This document shows, one piece after another, positions 56,589 to 64,000 of a stretch of DNA of 64,000 nt (position 1 is its first letter; each line of letters begins with the position of its first letter). The stretch is from contig NZ_JANWGH010000001.1 in NCBI RefSeq assembly GCF_024919275.1, forward strand, positions 1,558,296 to 1,622,295, written 5' to 3'. The notes under the pieces were generated by a model, which was not told the origin of the DNA, ran no database searches, and saw only the letters and a list, made by a program, of their open reading frames with translations. The translations under genes were made by a program, and so were the position numbers. The DNA is from Algoriphagus limi (GTDB lineage Bacteria > Bacteroidota > Bacteroidia > Cytophagales > Cyclobacteriaceae).

Positions 56589-58550
56589 ATGAAAAAGACA
56601 ATAAGTATCAACATCAGCGGAATCTTATTCCACATCGAGGAAGATGGCTATGATACCTTGCGCAAATACCTTGACGCGATCAATAAGCATTTCTCTTCCT
56701 ACCCTGACAATCAGGAAATCATCTCGGATATCGAAAATCGTATTGCTGAGATTTTCCTTAGCAACCTGAAAAACAACAAGCAGGTCATCACTGCCGAAAA
56801 CGTAGACAACCTCATTAAAAAAATGGGGACTATCGCGGATTTTGTTTCTGTAGAAGACAGCGAAACTGAAAAGGAACAGAATGAAGAAAAAGCAAGCTCT
56901 GATGATTTCTACAAGTATGTGACTCCACCGGATGCGGACAAAAAGGGCTATAAGAAATTGATGCGGTCAGAACCCAAAAAGATCTTGGGTGGGGTTTGTG
57001 CAGGAATCGCAAACTATTTCCGCATCGACCCACTTTGGGTACGATTAATTGCCCTGCTACTTCTTTTCAGTGGAAACATCAATGGATCATGGGGTGGACC
57101 GGGTCTCTTTTTGTTTGATGACTTCCGCTTGAAGTTTTCCTTTGGATTGTTTGCTGTAGTGGCCTATATCGTCCTTTGGATCATCCTTCCGGTAAGCTAT
57201 GATTATGAGGAGGACAAGAATATCAAAAAACTCTACAGAAACCCGGATGACAAAGCCCTTGGGGGTGTCGCCAGTGGATTGGCAGCTTATTTCGGAGTGG
57301 AAGTTCTTTGGATTCGCCTAGCCTTTGTATTCCTTACCATTGCAGGTGGTTCTGGAGTTTTGATTTACCTGATTCTTTGGATCATTACACCTGTAGCCGT
57401 GTCTATCACAGAGCGGATCAAAATGAAGGGAGGGGAAATTACTTTGGATAATATTGATTCTACTCTAAAGGAAAATATGAATCCTGTTCCTCCTCAGCCA
57501 GAATCTACGCTGAAGAAAATCGTGATGACTCCATTCCGAATTTTGGGACAAGTCATTGAAGCGATCGGGAAAGCCTTAGGGCCATTGGGTAAATTCATTT
57601 TGGCAATTTTCCGGATAGTATTTGGAATCATCGTCCTGTTCATCGGGCTTGCGATCACCATCACTCCGATTTTGGCTTTGGCATTCTTCTTTGAATACCT
57701 AAATCCAAATGATTACATCTTCGAAACCAACGGAATACCTTTTGAACTCTTCACTGGAATCGTTCCGGATTGGTTGGCGATCAGTTCCTCTTTCCTTTTG
57801 ATTATACCAGGTATCATCTTCATGCTTTTGGGCTTTAGTGTATTGATCAAAAAGAATTTATTAGGAAACCGATTTGGTCTAGTAGCCTTTGTGATTTGGC
57901 TATTGTTTTTGGGAATCACCTTGTTCCAAATTCCAAGAATTGCTTCACAGTTCAAGGAAGAAAACTGGCATAGAATCTCTGAAACTGTCCCGGTGACAGA
58001 AGGCACGATGCTTTTGACCTTGGATACCCAAGCGGAGGATCCTGATTTCAATGAGGTAAGTTTGAAAATAGAAGGAACAGCTGACACTTTGGTCACCTTG
58101 GAAAAAGAGTTTTTCTCCCGAGGAAAAAGCAAGGCAGAGTCCTTGGAAAATGCCAAAATGTTAGTTTACCAAGTTTCAGTATTGGATTCCATCGTTACTT
58201 TCCCTCCGGGATTTGACTACAGCGCTATGGATGTATTTAGAGACCAAAAAGTGAACCTAGTCTTGAAGGTGCCTTATGAAAAACCTTTCTTGATGGATCG
58301 TTCATTGTTGGAAATCCTTCGAAACACACTTTATAGAAATGGCTATAAATCAAGTGATGTCCGAGAGAAAAACATCTGGGCTTTCAATGAAGCCGGGCTG
58401 GTTTGTCTGACTTGTGGATTAGATACGGATGAAACTGAAAATCAAGACGAAGCGAGCGAAGAAGAAACGGAAGAAGAACAACTCAACCGAGCCAAACTAG
58501 ACAGTCTGTCACGGGTCAAATACCTGCAACGACTGGACTCAGTAGAATAA
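56589..58550 (+). CDS. Membrane protein with two PspC domains
   Basis: The 653-residue protein begins with a soluble helical domain (about 1-90, ISINISGILFHIEEDGY and a repeat of acidic helices) and has two PspC domains, KKILGGVCAGIANYFRIDP (about 130) and KALGGVASGLAAYFGVEV (about 222). More TM helices follow (about 335-460), then a soluble beta-rich part and an acidic tail (EEETEEEQ). PspC proteins sense or protect against envelope stress. Being paired with PadR is a recurrent Bacteroidota layout. Confidence 0.82.
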   Translation: MKKTISINISGILFHIEEDGYDTLRKYLDAINKHFSSYPDNQEIISDIENRIAEIFLSNLKNNKQVITAENVDNLIKKMGTIADFVSVEDSETEKEQNEEKASSDDFYKYVTPPDADKKGYKKLMRSEPKKILGGVCAGIANYFRIDPLWVRLIALLLLFSGNINGSWGGPGLFLFDDFRLKFSFGLFAVVAYIVLWIILPVSYDYEEDKNIKKLYRNPDDKALGGVASGLAAYFGVEVLWIRLAFVFLTIAGGSGVLIYLILWIITPVAVSITERIKMKGGEITLDNIDSTLKENMNPVPPQPESTLKKIVMTPFRILGQVIEAIGKALGPLGKFILAIFRIVFGIIVLFIGLAITITPILALAFFFEYLNPNDYIFETNGIPFELFTGIVPDWLAISSSFLLIIPGIIFMLLGFSVLIKKNLLGNRFGLVAFVIWLLFLGITLFQIPRIASQFKEENWHRISETVPVTEGTMLLTLDTQAEDPDFNEVSLKIEGTADTLVTLEKEFFSRGKSKAESLENAKMLVYQVSVLDSIVTFPPGFDYSAMDVFRDQKVNLVLKVPYEKPFLMDRSLLEILRNTLYRNGYKSSDVREKNIWAFNEAGLVCLTCGLDTDETENQDEASEEETEEEQLNRAKLDSLSRVKYLQRLDSVE

Positions 58551-58556
58551 AAAAGA

Positions 58557-58586
58557 GGGCATCCAAGCAAGGATGCCCCTTTTTTT
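58557..58586 (+). terminator. Rho-independent terminator after the PspC gene
   Basis: GGGCATCC (58557-58564), loop AAGCAA, GGATGCCC (58571-58578), then C and seven T residues. It ends the padR operon and separates it from the MBL gene. Confidence 0.85.
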
Positions 58587-58608
58587 GTATCTTCTCAAAA
58601 AAACATCA

Positions 58609-60009
58609 ATGGACATTAGCGTAAAATTTTTGGGAGGAGCTGGCTCAGTTACAGGTTCCAAATATTTGATTGATACCGGTGATTTTGAATTTTTGGTAGA
58701 CTGCGGGCTCTTTCAGGGAAGGCGTGAACTTCGGGAGCGCAACTGGGATAAATTCCCCATGCCACTAGACCAAATGGAAGCTATCGTGCTTACCCATGCT
58801 CACCTTGACCATGTAGGCTATTTACCTCGATTGGTTAAGCAGGGTTTTACCGGACCTATTTACTGTACAGAGGCTACAGCCGAACTCGCAAAAATTTTAT
58901 TGCTAGACTCAGGAAAGCTTCAGGAAGAAGAGGCTGAATACGCCCGAAAAAAGGGATACTCAAGGCATGATGATCCCCAACCGCTTTATTCCATGGAAGA
59001 TGCGGAAAAAGTCTTTCCTCAATTTGTCCCCTGTGATTTCGATAAACCAGTCGAAATCAATCCAAACATCCATGCAACATTTTACCATGCGGGGCATATT
59101 TTGGGAGCATCCATTGTGAAGATTGTTATTCAAGGCGATCAACAAAAAAAACGTTTGGTATTTTCGGGAGATTTGGGACGCTACCATGATCCGATCTTAT
59201 TCCCTCCTACCCGTATTCCTAAAGCGGATATTCTCTGGATAGAATCCACTTATGGTAATCGGATTTCCAAAAAAATAAAACCTGAAGATGAACTTCGGGA
59301 TGCCATATTGGACACCTTCGATCGTGGGGGCTTAGTCATTATTCCTTCCTTCGCGATAGGCCGTACTCAGTTGATTATGTATTACATTTTCCAGTTGATG
59401 GAAAAAGGAAAAATCCCAAAAGTTCCAGTCTTTGCAGATTCTCCCATGGGAATCAATGCCACGGAATTATACATGAAATTCAAATCCGATCATCGCTTAT
59501 CGGCAGTTTTGGAAGAGGATGAAGCCCATCCTTTTGATTTTCCTCAGCTGAAATATTACAAGAAACAGGAAGAATCTAAATCCTTGAATGAATACCGGGG
59601 AAATGCCATCATCATTTCGGCATCCGGAATGGCTACGGGTGGCCGTGTCCTTCATCACTTGTATCATCATTTACCAAACGAGAAAAATGGAGTCATTTTC
59701 GTAGGGTATCAAGCTGAAGGAACTCGAGGAAGAAGGATTTTAGAAGGAGAAAAGTTTATAACAATTTACGGACAACAGGTTCCTTCCAATGCAAAAGTTT
59801 ACCAAGTCGAAAGCCTTTCTGCACATGCCGACCAGGAAGAACTTATGGAATGGGCCGAGGGATTTTGTGAAAAGCCGAAAATGACTTTTGTGATTCACGG
59901 AGAAGAAGAAAGTTCAGAAGAATTAGCCATGAAACTGAAAAATGAATTAGGCTGGAACACCATCATTCCAAACTACTTAGAATCTGTCATGCTTTTTGAG
60001 GGAATTTGA
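58609..60009 (+). CDS. MBL-fold hydrolase with beta-CASP/RMMBL domain
   Basis: From the ATG at 58609 the protein has 466 residues; an earlier start at 58573 would lie inside the terminator stem. The zinc motif is THAHLDHVG (62-70), followed by HAGHILGAS and SGDLGR. A beta-CASP region and the RMMBL end SLSAHADQEELMEW complete the layout of CPSF-like RNA-processing nucleases. It probably cuts RNA; no substrate is indicated. The next gene begins just past its stop. Confidence 0.88.
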   Translation: MDISVKFLGGAGSVTGSKYLIDTGDFEFLVDCGLFQGRRELRERNWDKFPMPLDQMEAIVLTHAHLDHVGYLPRLVKQGFTGPIYCTEATAELAKILLLDSGKLQEEEAEYARKKGYSRHDDPQPLYSMEDAEKVFPQFVPCDFDKPVEINPNIHATFYHAGHILGASIVKIVIQGDQQKKRLVFSGDLGRYHDPILFPPTRIPKADILWIESTYGNRISKKIKPEDELRDAILDTFDRGGLVIIPSFAIGRTQLIMYYIFQLMEKGKIPKVPVFADSPMGINATELYMKFKSDHRLSAVLEEDEAHPFDFPQLKYYKKQEESKSLNEYRGNAIIISASGMATGGRVLHHLYHHLPNEKNGVIFVGYQAEGTRGRRILEGEKFITIYGQQVPSNAKVYQVESLSAHADQEELMEWAEGFCEKPKMTFVIHGEEESSEELAMKLKNELGWNTIIPNYLESVMLFEGI

Positions 60010-60019
60010 AAAAACTGCC

Positions 60020-60487
60020 ATGCAAAAGATACCTTACCTTCTATATATTTTAGCAATAGTCCTCATGAATTTTTCCTGCAAAAGCCAAACCTCAGAAAGT
60101 CAAGGAATCTCAGGAAAGGTCACTTGGCTGGAGGGAAATCAAATGCCGATGATCTCTGAAGATGGTGATGCAAGTCCCGTAAATCCAAAGGGAATTCCAG
60201 CAAAACGAACGATTTTGATTTACCCCTTGACTAATTTGGCCGATTCAAGAATGGAGGATGGGTTATTTGTTCAAGTAAAAGGAGAACCCATCGCGAAGAC
60301 TGAATCTGATGAAAACGGAGAATACAAATTGGAATTGAGTCCGGGCAGGTATTCCATTTTCACTCAAGAAGAGGATGGACTTTTTGCCAATCTTTTTGAT
60401 GGAGAGGGAAATATCCAACCTGTGACGATCAGAGATAAGGAATGGACTATTTTAGATATTATAATTAATTACAAAGCCGTATTTTAA
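60020..60487 (+). CDS. Small lipoprotein with carboxypeptidase-regulatory-like domain
   Basis: From the ATG at 60020 the protein has 155 residues and opens with a signal and lipobox (VLMNFSC). The mature part starts ISGKVTWLEGNQMP and contains KTESDENGEYKLELSPGRYSIF, typical of a CarboxypepD_reg or Cna-B-like beta-sandwich. A longer reading from 59996 would place the signal inside. Role unknown, presumably outer-membrane structure. Confidence 0.65.
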   Translation: MQKIPYLLYILAIVLMNFSCKSQTSESQGISGKVTWLEGNQMPMISEDGDASPVNPKGIPAKRTILIYPLTNLADSRMEDGLFVQVKGEPIAKTESDENGEYKLELSPGRYSIFTQEEDGLFANLFDGEGNIQPVTIRDKEWTILDIIINYKAVF

Positions 60488-60588
60488 TTAACTGATTTAT
60501 AGTCATTTGTAATTTTTTTAACTTTTTTTCACTGGAGAAGCAACCTTTTCCATAAGATTCACATCTACCTCCATGAAAGCAAACCAGA

Positions 60589-61158
60589 ATGTTCTCTAGA
60601 ACCGACTATTCTACTGAAGACAAACTCATAAAAGGATGCCTGAAAGGTGATCGGTCAGCCCAGCGGGCCCTCTATGAGCGGTATTCAGGGAAGTTTCTGG
60701 CCATTTGCATTCGTTATCTCAAGGATAGGGAACACGCTGAAGATGTCATGATTGAGAGCTTTATGAAAATTTTCGAAAAATTACCCCAATACGAATCTAG
60801 GGGGAGTTTTGAAGGTTGGATGAAGCGAATCGTGGTCACCCAGGCACTCATGACCTTGAGAAGCAATAGACACCTGATGATGGAAGTACATGTAGAAGAG
60901 GATCATGAATACGAGCATTTTCACTACGAAAGTACTTCGCTGGAAGCAGATGAACTTAGAGAACTCGTAGAAAGCCTACCGGTAGGCTATCGCACAGTCT
61001 TCAACCTGTACGCAATCGAGGGCTATGCCCATCAGGAAATTGCCGAATTGCTAGGGATATCGGAAAGCACTTCCAAATCCCAACTGAATCGGGCAAGAAA
61101 TACCTTAAAAGAAAAAATTGCCAGTCAACAACTCAAAGAAAGGAGAATAAATGGCTAA
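60589..61158 (+). CDS. ECF-type RNA polymerase sigma factor
   Basis: The 189-residue protein has region 2 (about 10-80, YERYSGKFLAICIRYLKDRE and ESFMKIFEKLPQYE) and region 4 with the helix-turn-helix HQEIAELLGISESTSKSQLNRARN (about 147-170). It is alone at the head of an operon with a membrane protein that could be its anti-sigma factor. The two start 8 bp overlapped. Target promoters unknown; autoregulation of this operon is likely. Confidence 0.92.
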   Translation: MFSRTDYSTEDKLIKGCLKGDRSAQRALYERYSGKFLAICIRYLKDREHAEDVMIESFMKIFEKLPQYESRGSFEGWMKRIVVTQALMTLRSNRHLMMEVHVEEDHEYEHFHYESTSLEADELRELVESLPVGYRTVFNLYAIEGYAHQEIAELLGISESTSKSQLNRARNTLKEKIASQQLKERRING

Positions 61159-61942
61159 GAAGAATGAACATATCGATGTGATTTTCCGGGAGAAGTTGGA
61201 AAATCATGAGGTTAGACCTAGCCAATTGGCCTGGGAGCGCCTTGAGAATCAGCTTCCAAAAGAGGAAAAATCTAATCCACGAATCTATTGGTGGGCTGCG
61301 GCAGCTGCCGTAGTAGTCATCTTCCTCGTAGGTTCTTTGCTTCGCAATCCATCCCAACCTTTTGCAGAGGAAAATTTGACTGCCGAACAAATTGAGTCTA
61401 CTGAAAATCAACCAAATCAAGCACCTGAAGTTGTGGAAGATTTGGTAGCAGATACTAGTCCAATTGAAGGAGGAGAAGAAAACTCAACTCCAGTAATCGA
61501 AGAACCAAAACAAGAAATCACAAATCAAAAGCCCCAAACTACTCCAGAAATAAAAAATCAATTCGAAGAACCATCTAAAAATCTCATTGCTGAAGCTCAA
61601 ATCCCTGAAAAAGAAGTAGCTGAAGAAGAGATTAATCAGACTGAGATTATTCCAATTATACTTCCTATCGAGCGGGAAATCCCAGAATTGAAACCGATGG
61701 ATTTGAATCAGGCCGTGGCGGAATTGAAGACGGAGGAAGCGGAAGAGCCTGCCTATAAGGTGACCATTATTTCCGATGGAATCAAAGAGGATAAAAACCT
61801 CATTGCCGGAATCGGTAAAAAGGTGGACCAGGTAGGTGGCTTGTTCGGAAAAGTTGATGAAGGCTTTGCCAATCTTCAGGATGCGAAAAACAACCTTTTC
61901 GCAAGCCTGACCACCAGAAAAGAAAAAATGACCGAAGAGTAA
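61151..61942 (+). CDS. Single-pass membrane protein, probable anti-sigma factor
   Basis: The 263-residue protein has a cytoplasmic N-terminus (about 45 residues, including REKLENHEVRPSQLAWERL), one TM helix (46-64, YWWAAAAAVVVIFLVGSLL) and a long acidic periplasmic region rich in Glu, Pro and Gln. It overlaps the ECF sigma gene by 8 bp. That layout is usual for an anti-sigma factor, although I do not see a zinc-type anti-sigma motif (HxxxCxxC), so the assignment rests on position and topology. Confidence 0.6.
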   Translation: MAKKNEHIDVIFREKLENHEVRPSQLAWERLENQLPKEEKSNPRIYWWAAAAAVVVIFLVGSLLRNPSQPFAEENLTAEQIESTENQPNQAPEVVEDLVADTSPIEGGEENSTPVIEEPKQEITNQKPQTTPEIKNQFEEPSKNLIAEAQIPEKEVAEEEINQTEIIPIILPIEREIPELKPMDLNQAVAELKTEEAEEPAYKVTIISDGIKEDKNLIAGIGKKVDQVGGLFGKVDEGFANLQDAKNNLFASLTTRKEKMTEE

Positions 61943-61978
61943 TAAAAAAGATCACCAACCCATTATTTGAAAACTAAG

Positions 61979-63013
61979 ATGAAAAAATACCTGCTATTAT
62001 TTTGTTTGATGGCTCTTGTTCAGGTGGCTTTTGCTACCGAAATGCCATCCTTCGATCACCAAATCAACAAGGATTCTGTGATCGTAGAATTCGGAAAATC
62101 CGGAAGAGTCGTCATTATCGTGGACAGTAAAGACGATTTTGAGAAATTGAAGTCCATGAATATCAATGAAATCATCCGCTCTTTGGATTTGGAAGAAAAT
62201 GAAGATACCGGTGAATTGACCATCGTGGAAATCCGTAAAAAAGACGGTACGACCAAAGAAGTGGTTAAAGTACGTGAGGATGGCCTGGAAACCGAAGTTC
62301 AAATTGGAGGCATGCGTGTCTATGTAGATGAATCTGGGGAGAATACCAAAGTCAAAATTGAAACCAATAAATCCAAAAAACAGGAACCGCCTTTCCGCAC
62401 CTATTTCAACATAGATCTCGGTGTCAACAACTACCTCAATCCAGATGGGCAGTTTCCTTCCTCTGACAATCCTTATGCTGTAAAAGGCTGGGGTAGCTGG
62501 AATTTAGGTCTAAACTGGATGGCTGCTCAGCGGATTTCCAAAGGTTTTTACTGGGATTTCGGAATAGGTTTCCAATTCTACAACTTCAAGTTTGAAAACC
62601 GCGACTTCCAGGCTGTAAGAGGAGACAACCAAATTGAGTTCATCCAGCGAAATGATGTCAATGGCTTCAAAAGCAAAATCTCTGCTTCCTACATCACAGC
62701 CATGACTATGCTTGAATTGGACTTTGGTAAAATGAATGATAATGGTCGCAGAGGTCTTCGAATTGCAGCAGGACCTTATGCTGGATATAGACTTGGTGGC
62801 CAATCCAAATATGTTTACAAAGAACTAGGCGGATCCGGAAGAAAGAAAGACAAGCAAAATACCGGCTTGTACCTGAACAACTTCCGATATGGTGTCCGAG
62901 GTGAAATCGGAGTTGGTCGTGTCACCTTCTTTACCACATACGACCTTAATACGCTATTCCAAGAAGATAAGGGCCCTGAGTTAAATCCAATCACTTTTGG
63001 AATCGTATTCTAA
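61979..63013 (+). CDS. Outer-membrane beta-barrel protein (paralog 1)
   Basis: From the ATG at 61979 the protein has 344 residues, with a signal peptide ending VAFA. An N-terminal periplasmic part (about 20-120, VVIIVDSKDDFEKL, then DGTTKEVVKV) precedes a C-terminal barrel with KGWGSWNLGLNWM, GFYWDFGIGFQFYNFKFENR and the end NFRYGVRGEIGVGRVTFF. The barrel matches the next gene closely. Same operon as the ECF sigma factor; it may be its main target. A TTG at 61967 is an alternative start. Confidence 0.7.
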   Translation: MKKYLLLFCLMALVQVAFATEMPSFDHQINKDSVIVEFGKSGRVVIIVDSKDDFEKLKSMNINEIIRSLDLEENEDTGELTIVEIRKKDGTTKEVVKVREDGLETEVQIGGMRVYVDESGENTKVKIETNKSKKQEPPFRTYFNIDLGVNNYLNPDGQFPSSDNPYAVKGWGSWNLGLNWMAAQRISKGFYWDFGIGFQFYNFKFENRDFQAVRGDNQIEFIQRNDVNGFKSKISASYITAMTMLELDFGKMNDNGRRGLRIAAGPYAGYRLGGQSKYVYKELGGSGRKKDKQNTGLYLNNFRYGVRGEIGVGRVTFFTTYDLNTLFQEDKGPELNPITFGIVF

Positions 63014-63054
63014 ATTGATTTTAAATCCTGTCCTTTATTTTAAACTAAACCAAC

Positions 63055-63873
63055 ATGCAAAAGCGCTTTTTATTATTGACTTTCATTACCCTTTTCTCAA
63101 GCATCGCTATGGCCCAGGAAGCGGATACGAGCGGGGTCAAGAAGGAAAAAGTTTATACAGTTCTGGGAAATAGCTGGAAAGTCACCAAATACGATGACGG
63201 AACCAAGGTGATTGAATGGGAAGAAGACGATAAGGATGATTCCCCAAAAATCAATCATAAGCGAAGTAAATTTCATTACAACTTTCTAGAAAGTGAAGTA
63301 GGTATCAACATCTACCCAACTGACAAAGGAGCTCCCCAAGTGAAACCTTGGGGTAGCTGGTTTGTCGCTCTTCATTCTACGGGTACTTGGAAGGTTAGTA
63401 AAAATTTCCACCTCCGATCCACGATGGGGGTCGATTGGTACAACTTCAAATTTGAAGAGCGAAATATCATCGCAGTGAAAAACCCAGGTGGATTGGCATT
63501 TGTAGATTTCGACCAACTTCCTGATGGGCCAGAAGGTACTCCCACCAAGTCCAAAATCTCTGCCTCCTATGCAAGCATTAGCCTAGTACCAACAATTCGA
63601 ACCAATAATGGCAACTTTCGATTTGGTGCTGGTGCCTATGCAGGCCTGAGATTGGGAGGAAGAGGAAAGTACGTCTATGACGATCTCGATGGCGAAAAGC
63701 AAAAAGTCTTCACCAAGTCCAATATGTATGCTGAAAACTTCCGATATGGCCTCCGAGGAGAAATTGGAGTGGGTGATGTGACCTTTTTCTTTAATTATGA
63801 TTTAAATGATTTGTTCCAACCTGGTTTAGGCCCTGAGCTTCAAGCTATGAGTTTTGGAATCCGACTTGACTAA
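63055..63873 (+). CDS. Outer-membrane beta-barrel protein (paralog 2)
   Basis: The 272-residue protein has a signal peptide ending IAMAQ and a barrel of the same type as the gene before: KPWGSWFVALHSTGTW, GVDWYNFKFEERNI and NFRYGLRGEIGVGDVTFF match almost one for one. It lacks the long N-terminal periplasmic part of its neighbour, having only a short acidic linker. A tandem duplication followed by change of the N-terminus is the simplest history. Confidence 0.7.
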   Translation: MQKRFLLLTFITLFSSIAMAQEADTSGVKKEKVYTVLGNSWKVTKYDDGTKVIEWEEDDKDDSPKINHKRSKFHYNFLESEVGINIYPTDKGAPQVKPWGSWFVALHSTGTWKVSKNFHLRSTMGVDWYNFKFEERNIIAVKNPGGLAFVDFDQLPDGPEGTPTKSKISASYASISLVPTIRTNNGNFRFGAGAYAGLRLGGRGKYVYDDLDGEKQKVFTKSNMYAENFRYGLRGEIGVGDVTFFFNYDLNDLFQPGLGPELQAMSFGIRLD

Positions 63874-63884
63874 ATAAAAAACAG

Positions 63885-64000
63885 ATGAAAAAAACTTTAA
63901 AAACTCTTTCTCTTGGTCTGACATTCGTTTTTTTGGCCACTTTTACCTTTGCACAAAATGTGCTTGTTGATGTCAACAAAAGCTATCCAGGCATCAATCG
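63885..64000 (+). CDS. Partial exported protein (N-terminus only)
   Basis: An ATG at 63885, 11 bp after the preceding stop, opens a frame to the right edge. It starts with a signal peptide (MKKTLKTLSLGLTFVFLATF, ending FAQ), followed by NVLVDVNKSYPGINR. It is the next member of the sigma-factor operon and is exported; nothing more can be said. Confidence 0.6.
   Translation, partial: MKKTLKTLSLGLTFVFLATFTFAQNVLVDVNKSYPGIN

Noticed and set aside
58573..58608. Earlier start of the MBL hydrolase
   Set aside because: It lies in the terminator of the previous gene; MDISVKFLGGAG at 58609 matches the family start.
60573..60599. Eight-codon frame MKANQNVL overlapping the ECF sigma start
   Set aside because: Too short to support as a leader peptide without data; may be chance.

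Overview
The window looks like chromosomal DNA of a Bacteroidota bacterium, most likely order Cytophagales and close to Algoriphagus/Cyclobacteriaceae. This placement is inferred from gene content: a PorU2/PorV2-type pair linked to type IX secretion, DUF4494 and DUF2027 proteins, twin-arginine Gfo/Idh/MocA oxidoreductases, NtrC-type regulators with a GAFTDA loop, starts without clear Shine-Dalgarno sequences, and TAnnTTTG-like -7 promoter boxes. I see no rRNA, tRNA, CRISPR array, prophage or insertion sequence. Gene density is very high, with many 1-13 bp overlaps and abutting convergent stops.

Layout. 1-540: the edge of a nucleotide-sugar locus (sugar ketoisomerase plus a truncated partner). 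644-5037: an IMPACT/YigZ protein, a DEDDy exonuclease coupled to an NhaC antiporter, a DAO-type oxidoreductase and an Mpo1-like membrane protein. 5046-11529: membrane-anchored patatin, DUF4494, an HD hydrolase, a PAS protein ending in an orphan H-box, a DECR-like SDR and a lipoprotein. 11578-18475: housekeeping genes ahcY, birA, rsfS, ftsH, lpxH and an FKBP isomerase. 18672-21580: an NtrC-type response regulator, its sensor kinase and a small membrane protein, behind a repeat-rich control region. 21587-31194: exported or envelope proteins (polysaccharide deacetylase, Gfo/Idh/MocA, phosphoesterase, a methyltransferase with an export signal, DPP-IV-like peptidase) and katG with a candidate OxyR site.

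31423-36800 is a compact operon: LpxH-like phosphoesterase, MurG-like glycosyltransferase, GH63-type glucosidase and rnhB. 36818-40065 (minus) carries an envelope protein, an HNH nuclease, an NlpC/P60 protein without its catalytic Cys, smpB and tsaD. The tsaD start codon shares a base with the start of the divergent tamB. 44711-47793 links photolyase, an Smr protein and a CHAD-like helical protein. 47794-55867 holds a Cys/Met PLP enzyme, a TVP38 protein and porU2/porV2. 56214-60487 has PadR, a double-PspC membrane protein, a beta-CASP MBL hydrolase and a lipoprotein. 60589 to the right edge is an ECF sigma factor, a likely anti-sigma protein, two tandem paralogous outer-membrane barrels and the start of a further exported protein.

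The window is mostly envelope biogenesis and housekeeping. The most interesting signals are regulatory and degenerate-enzyme cases: a GTACA-N3-TCGGACA motif shared by the NtrC-type operon and the distant PadR/PspC operon, each also with a -24-like TTGGYAY element; a 16-bp palindrome in front of padR; an OxyR-like site in front of katG; a Cys-less NlpC/P60 protein; and a PAS protein with an H-box but no kinase ATPase. I do not see a clearly new defence or mobile system.
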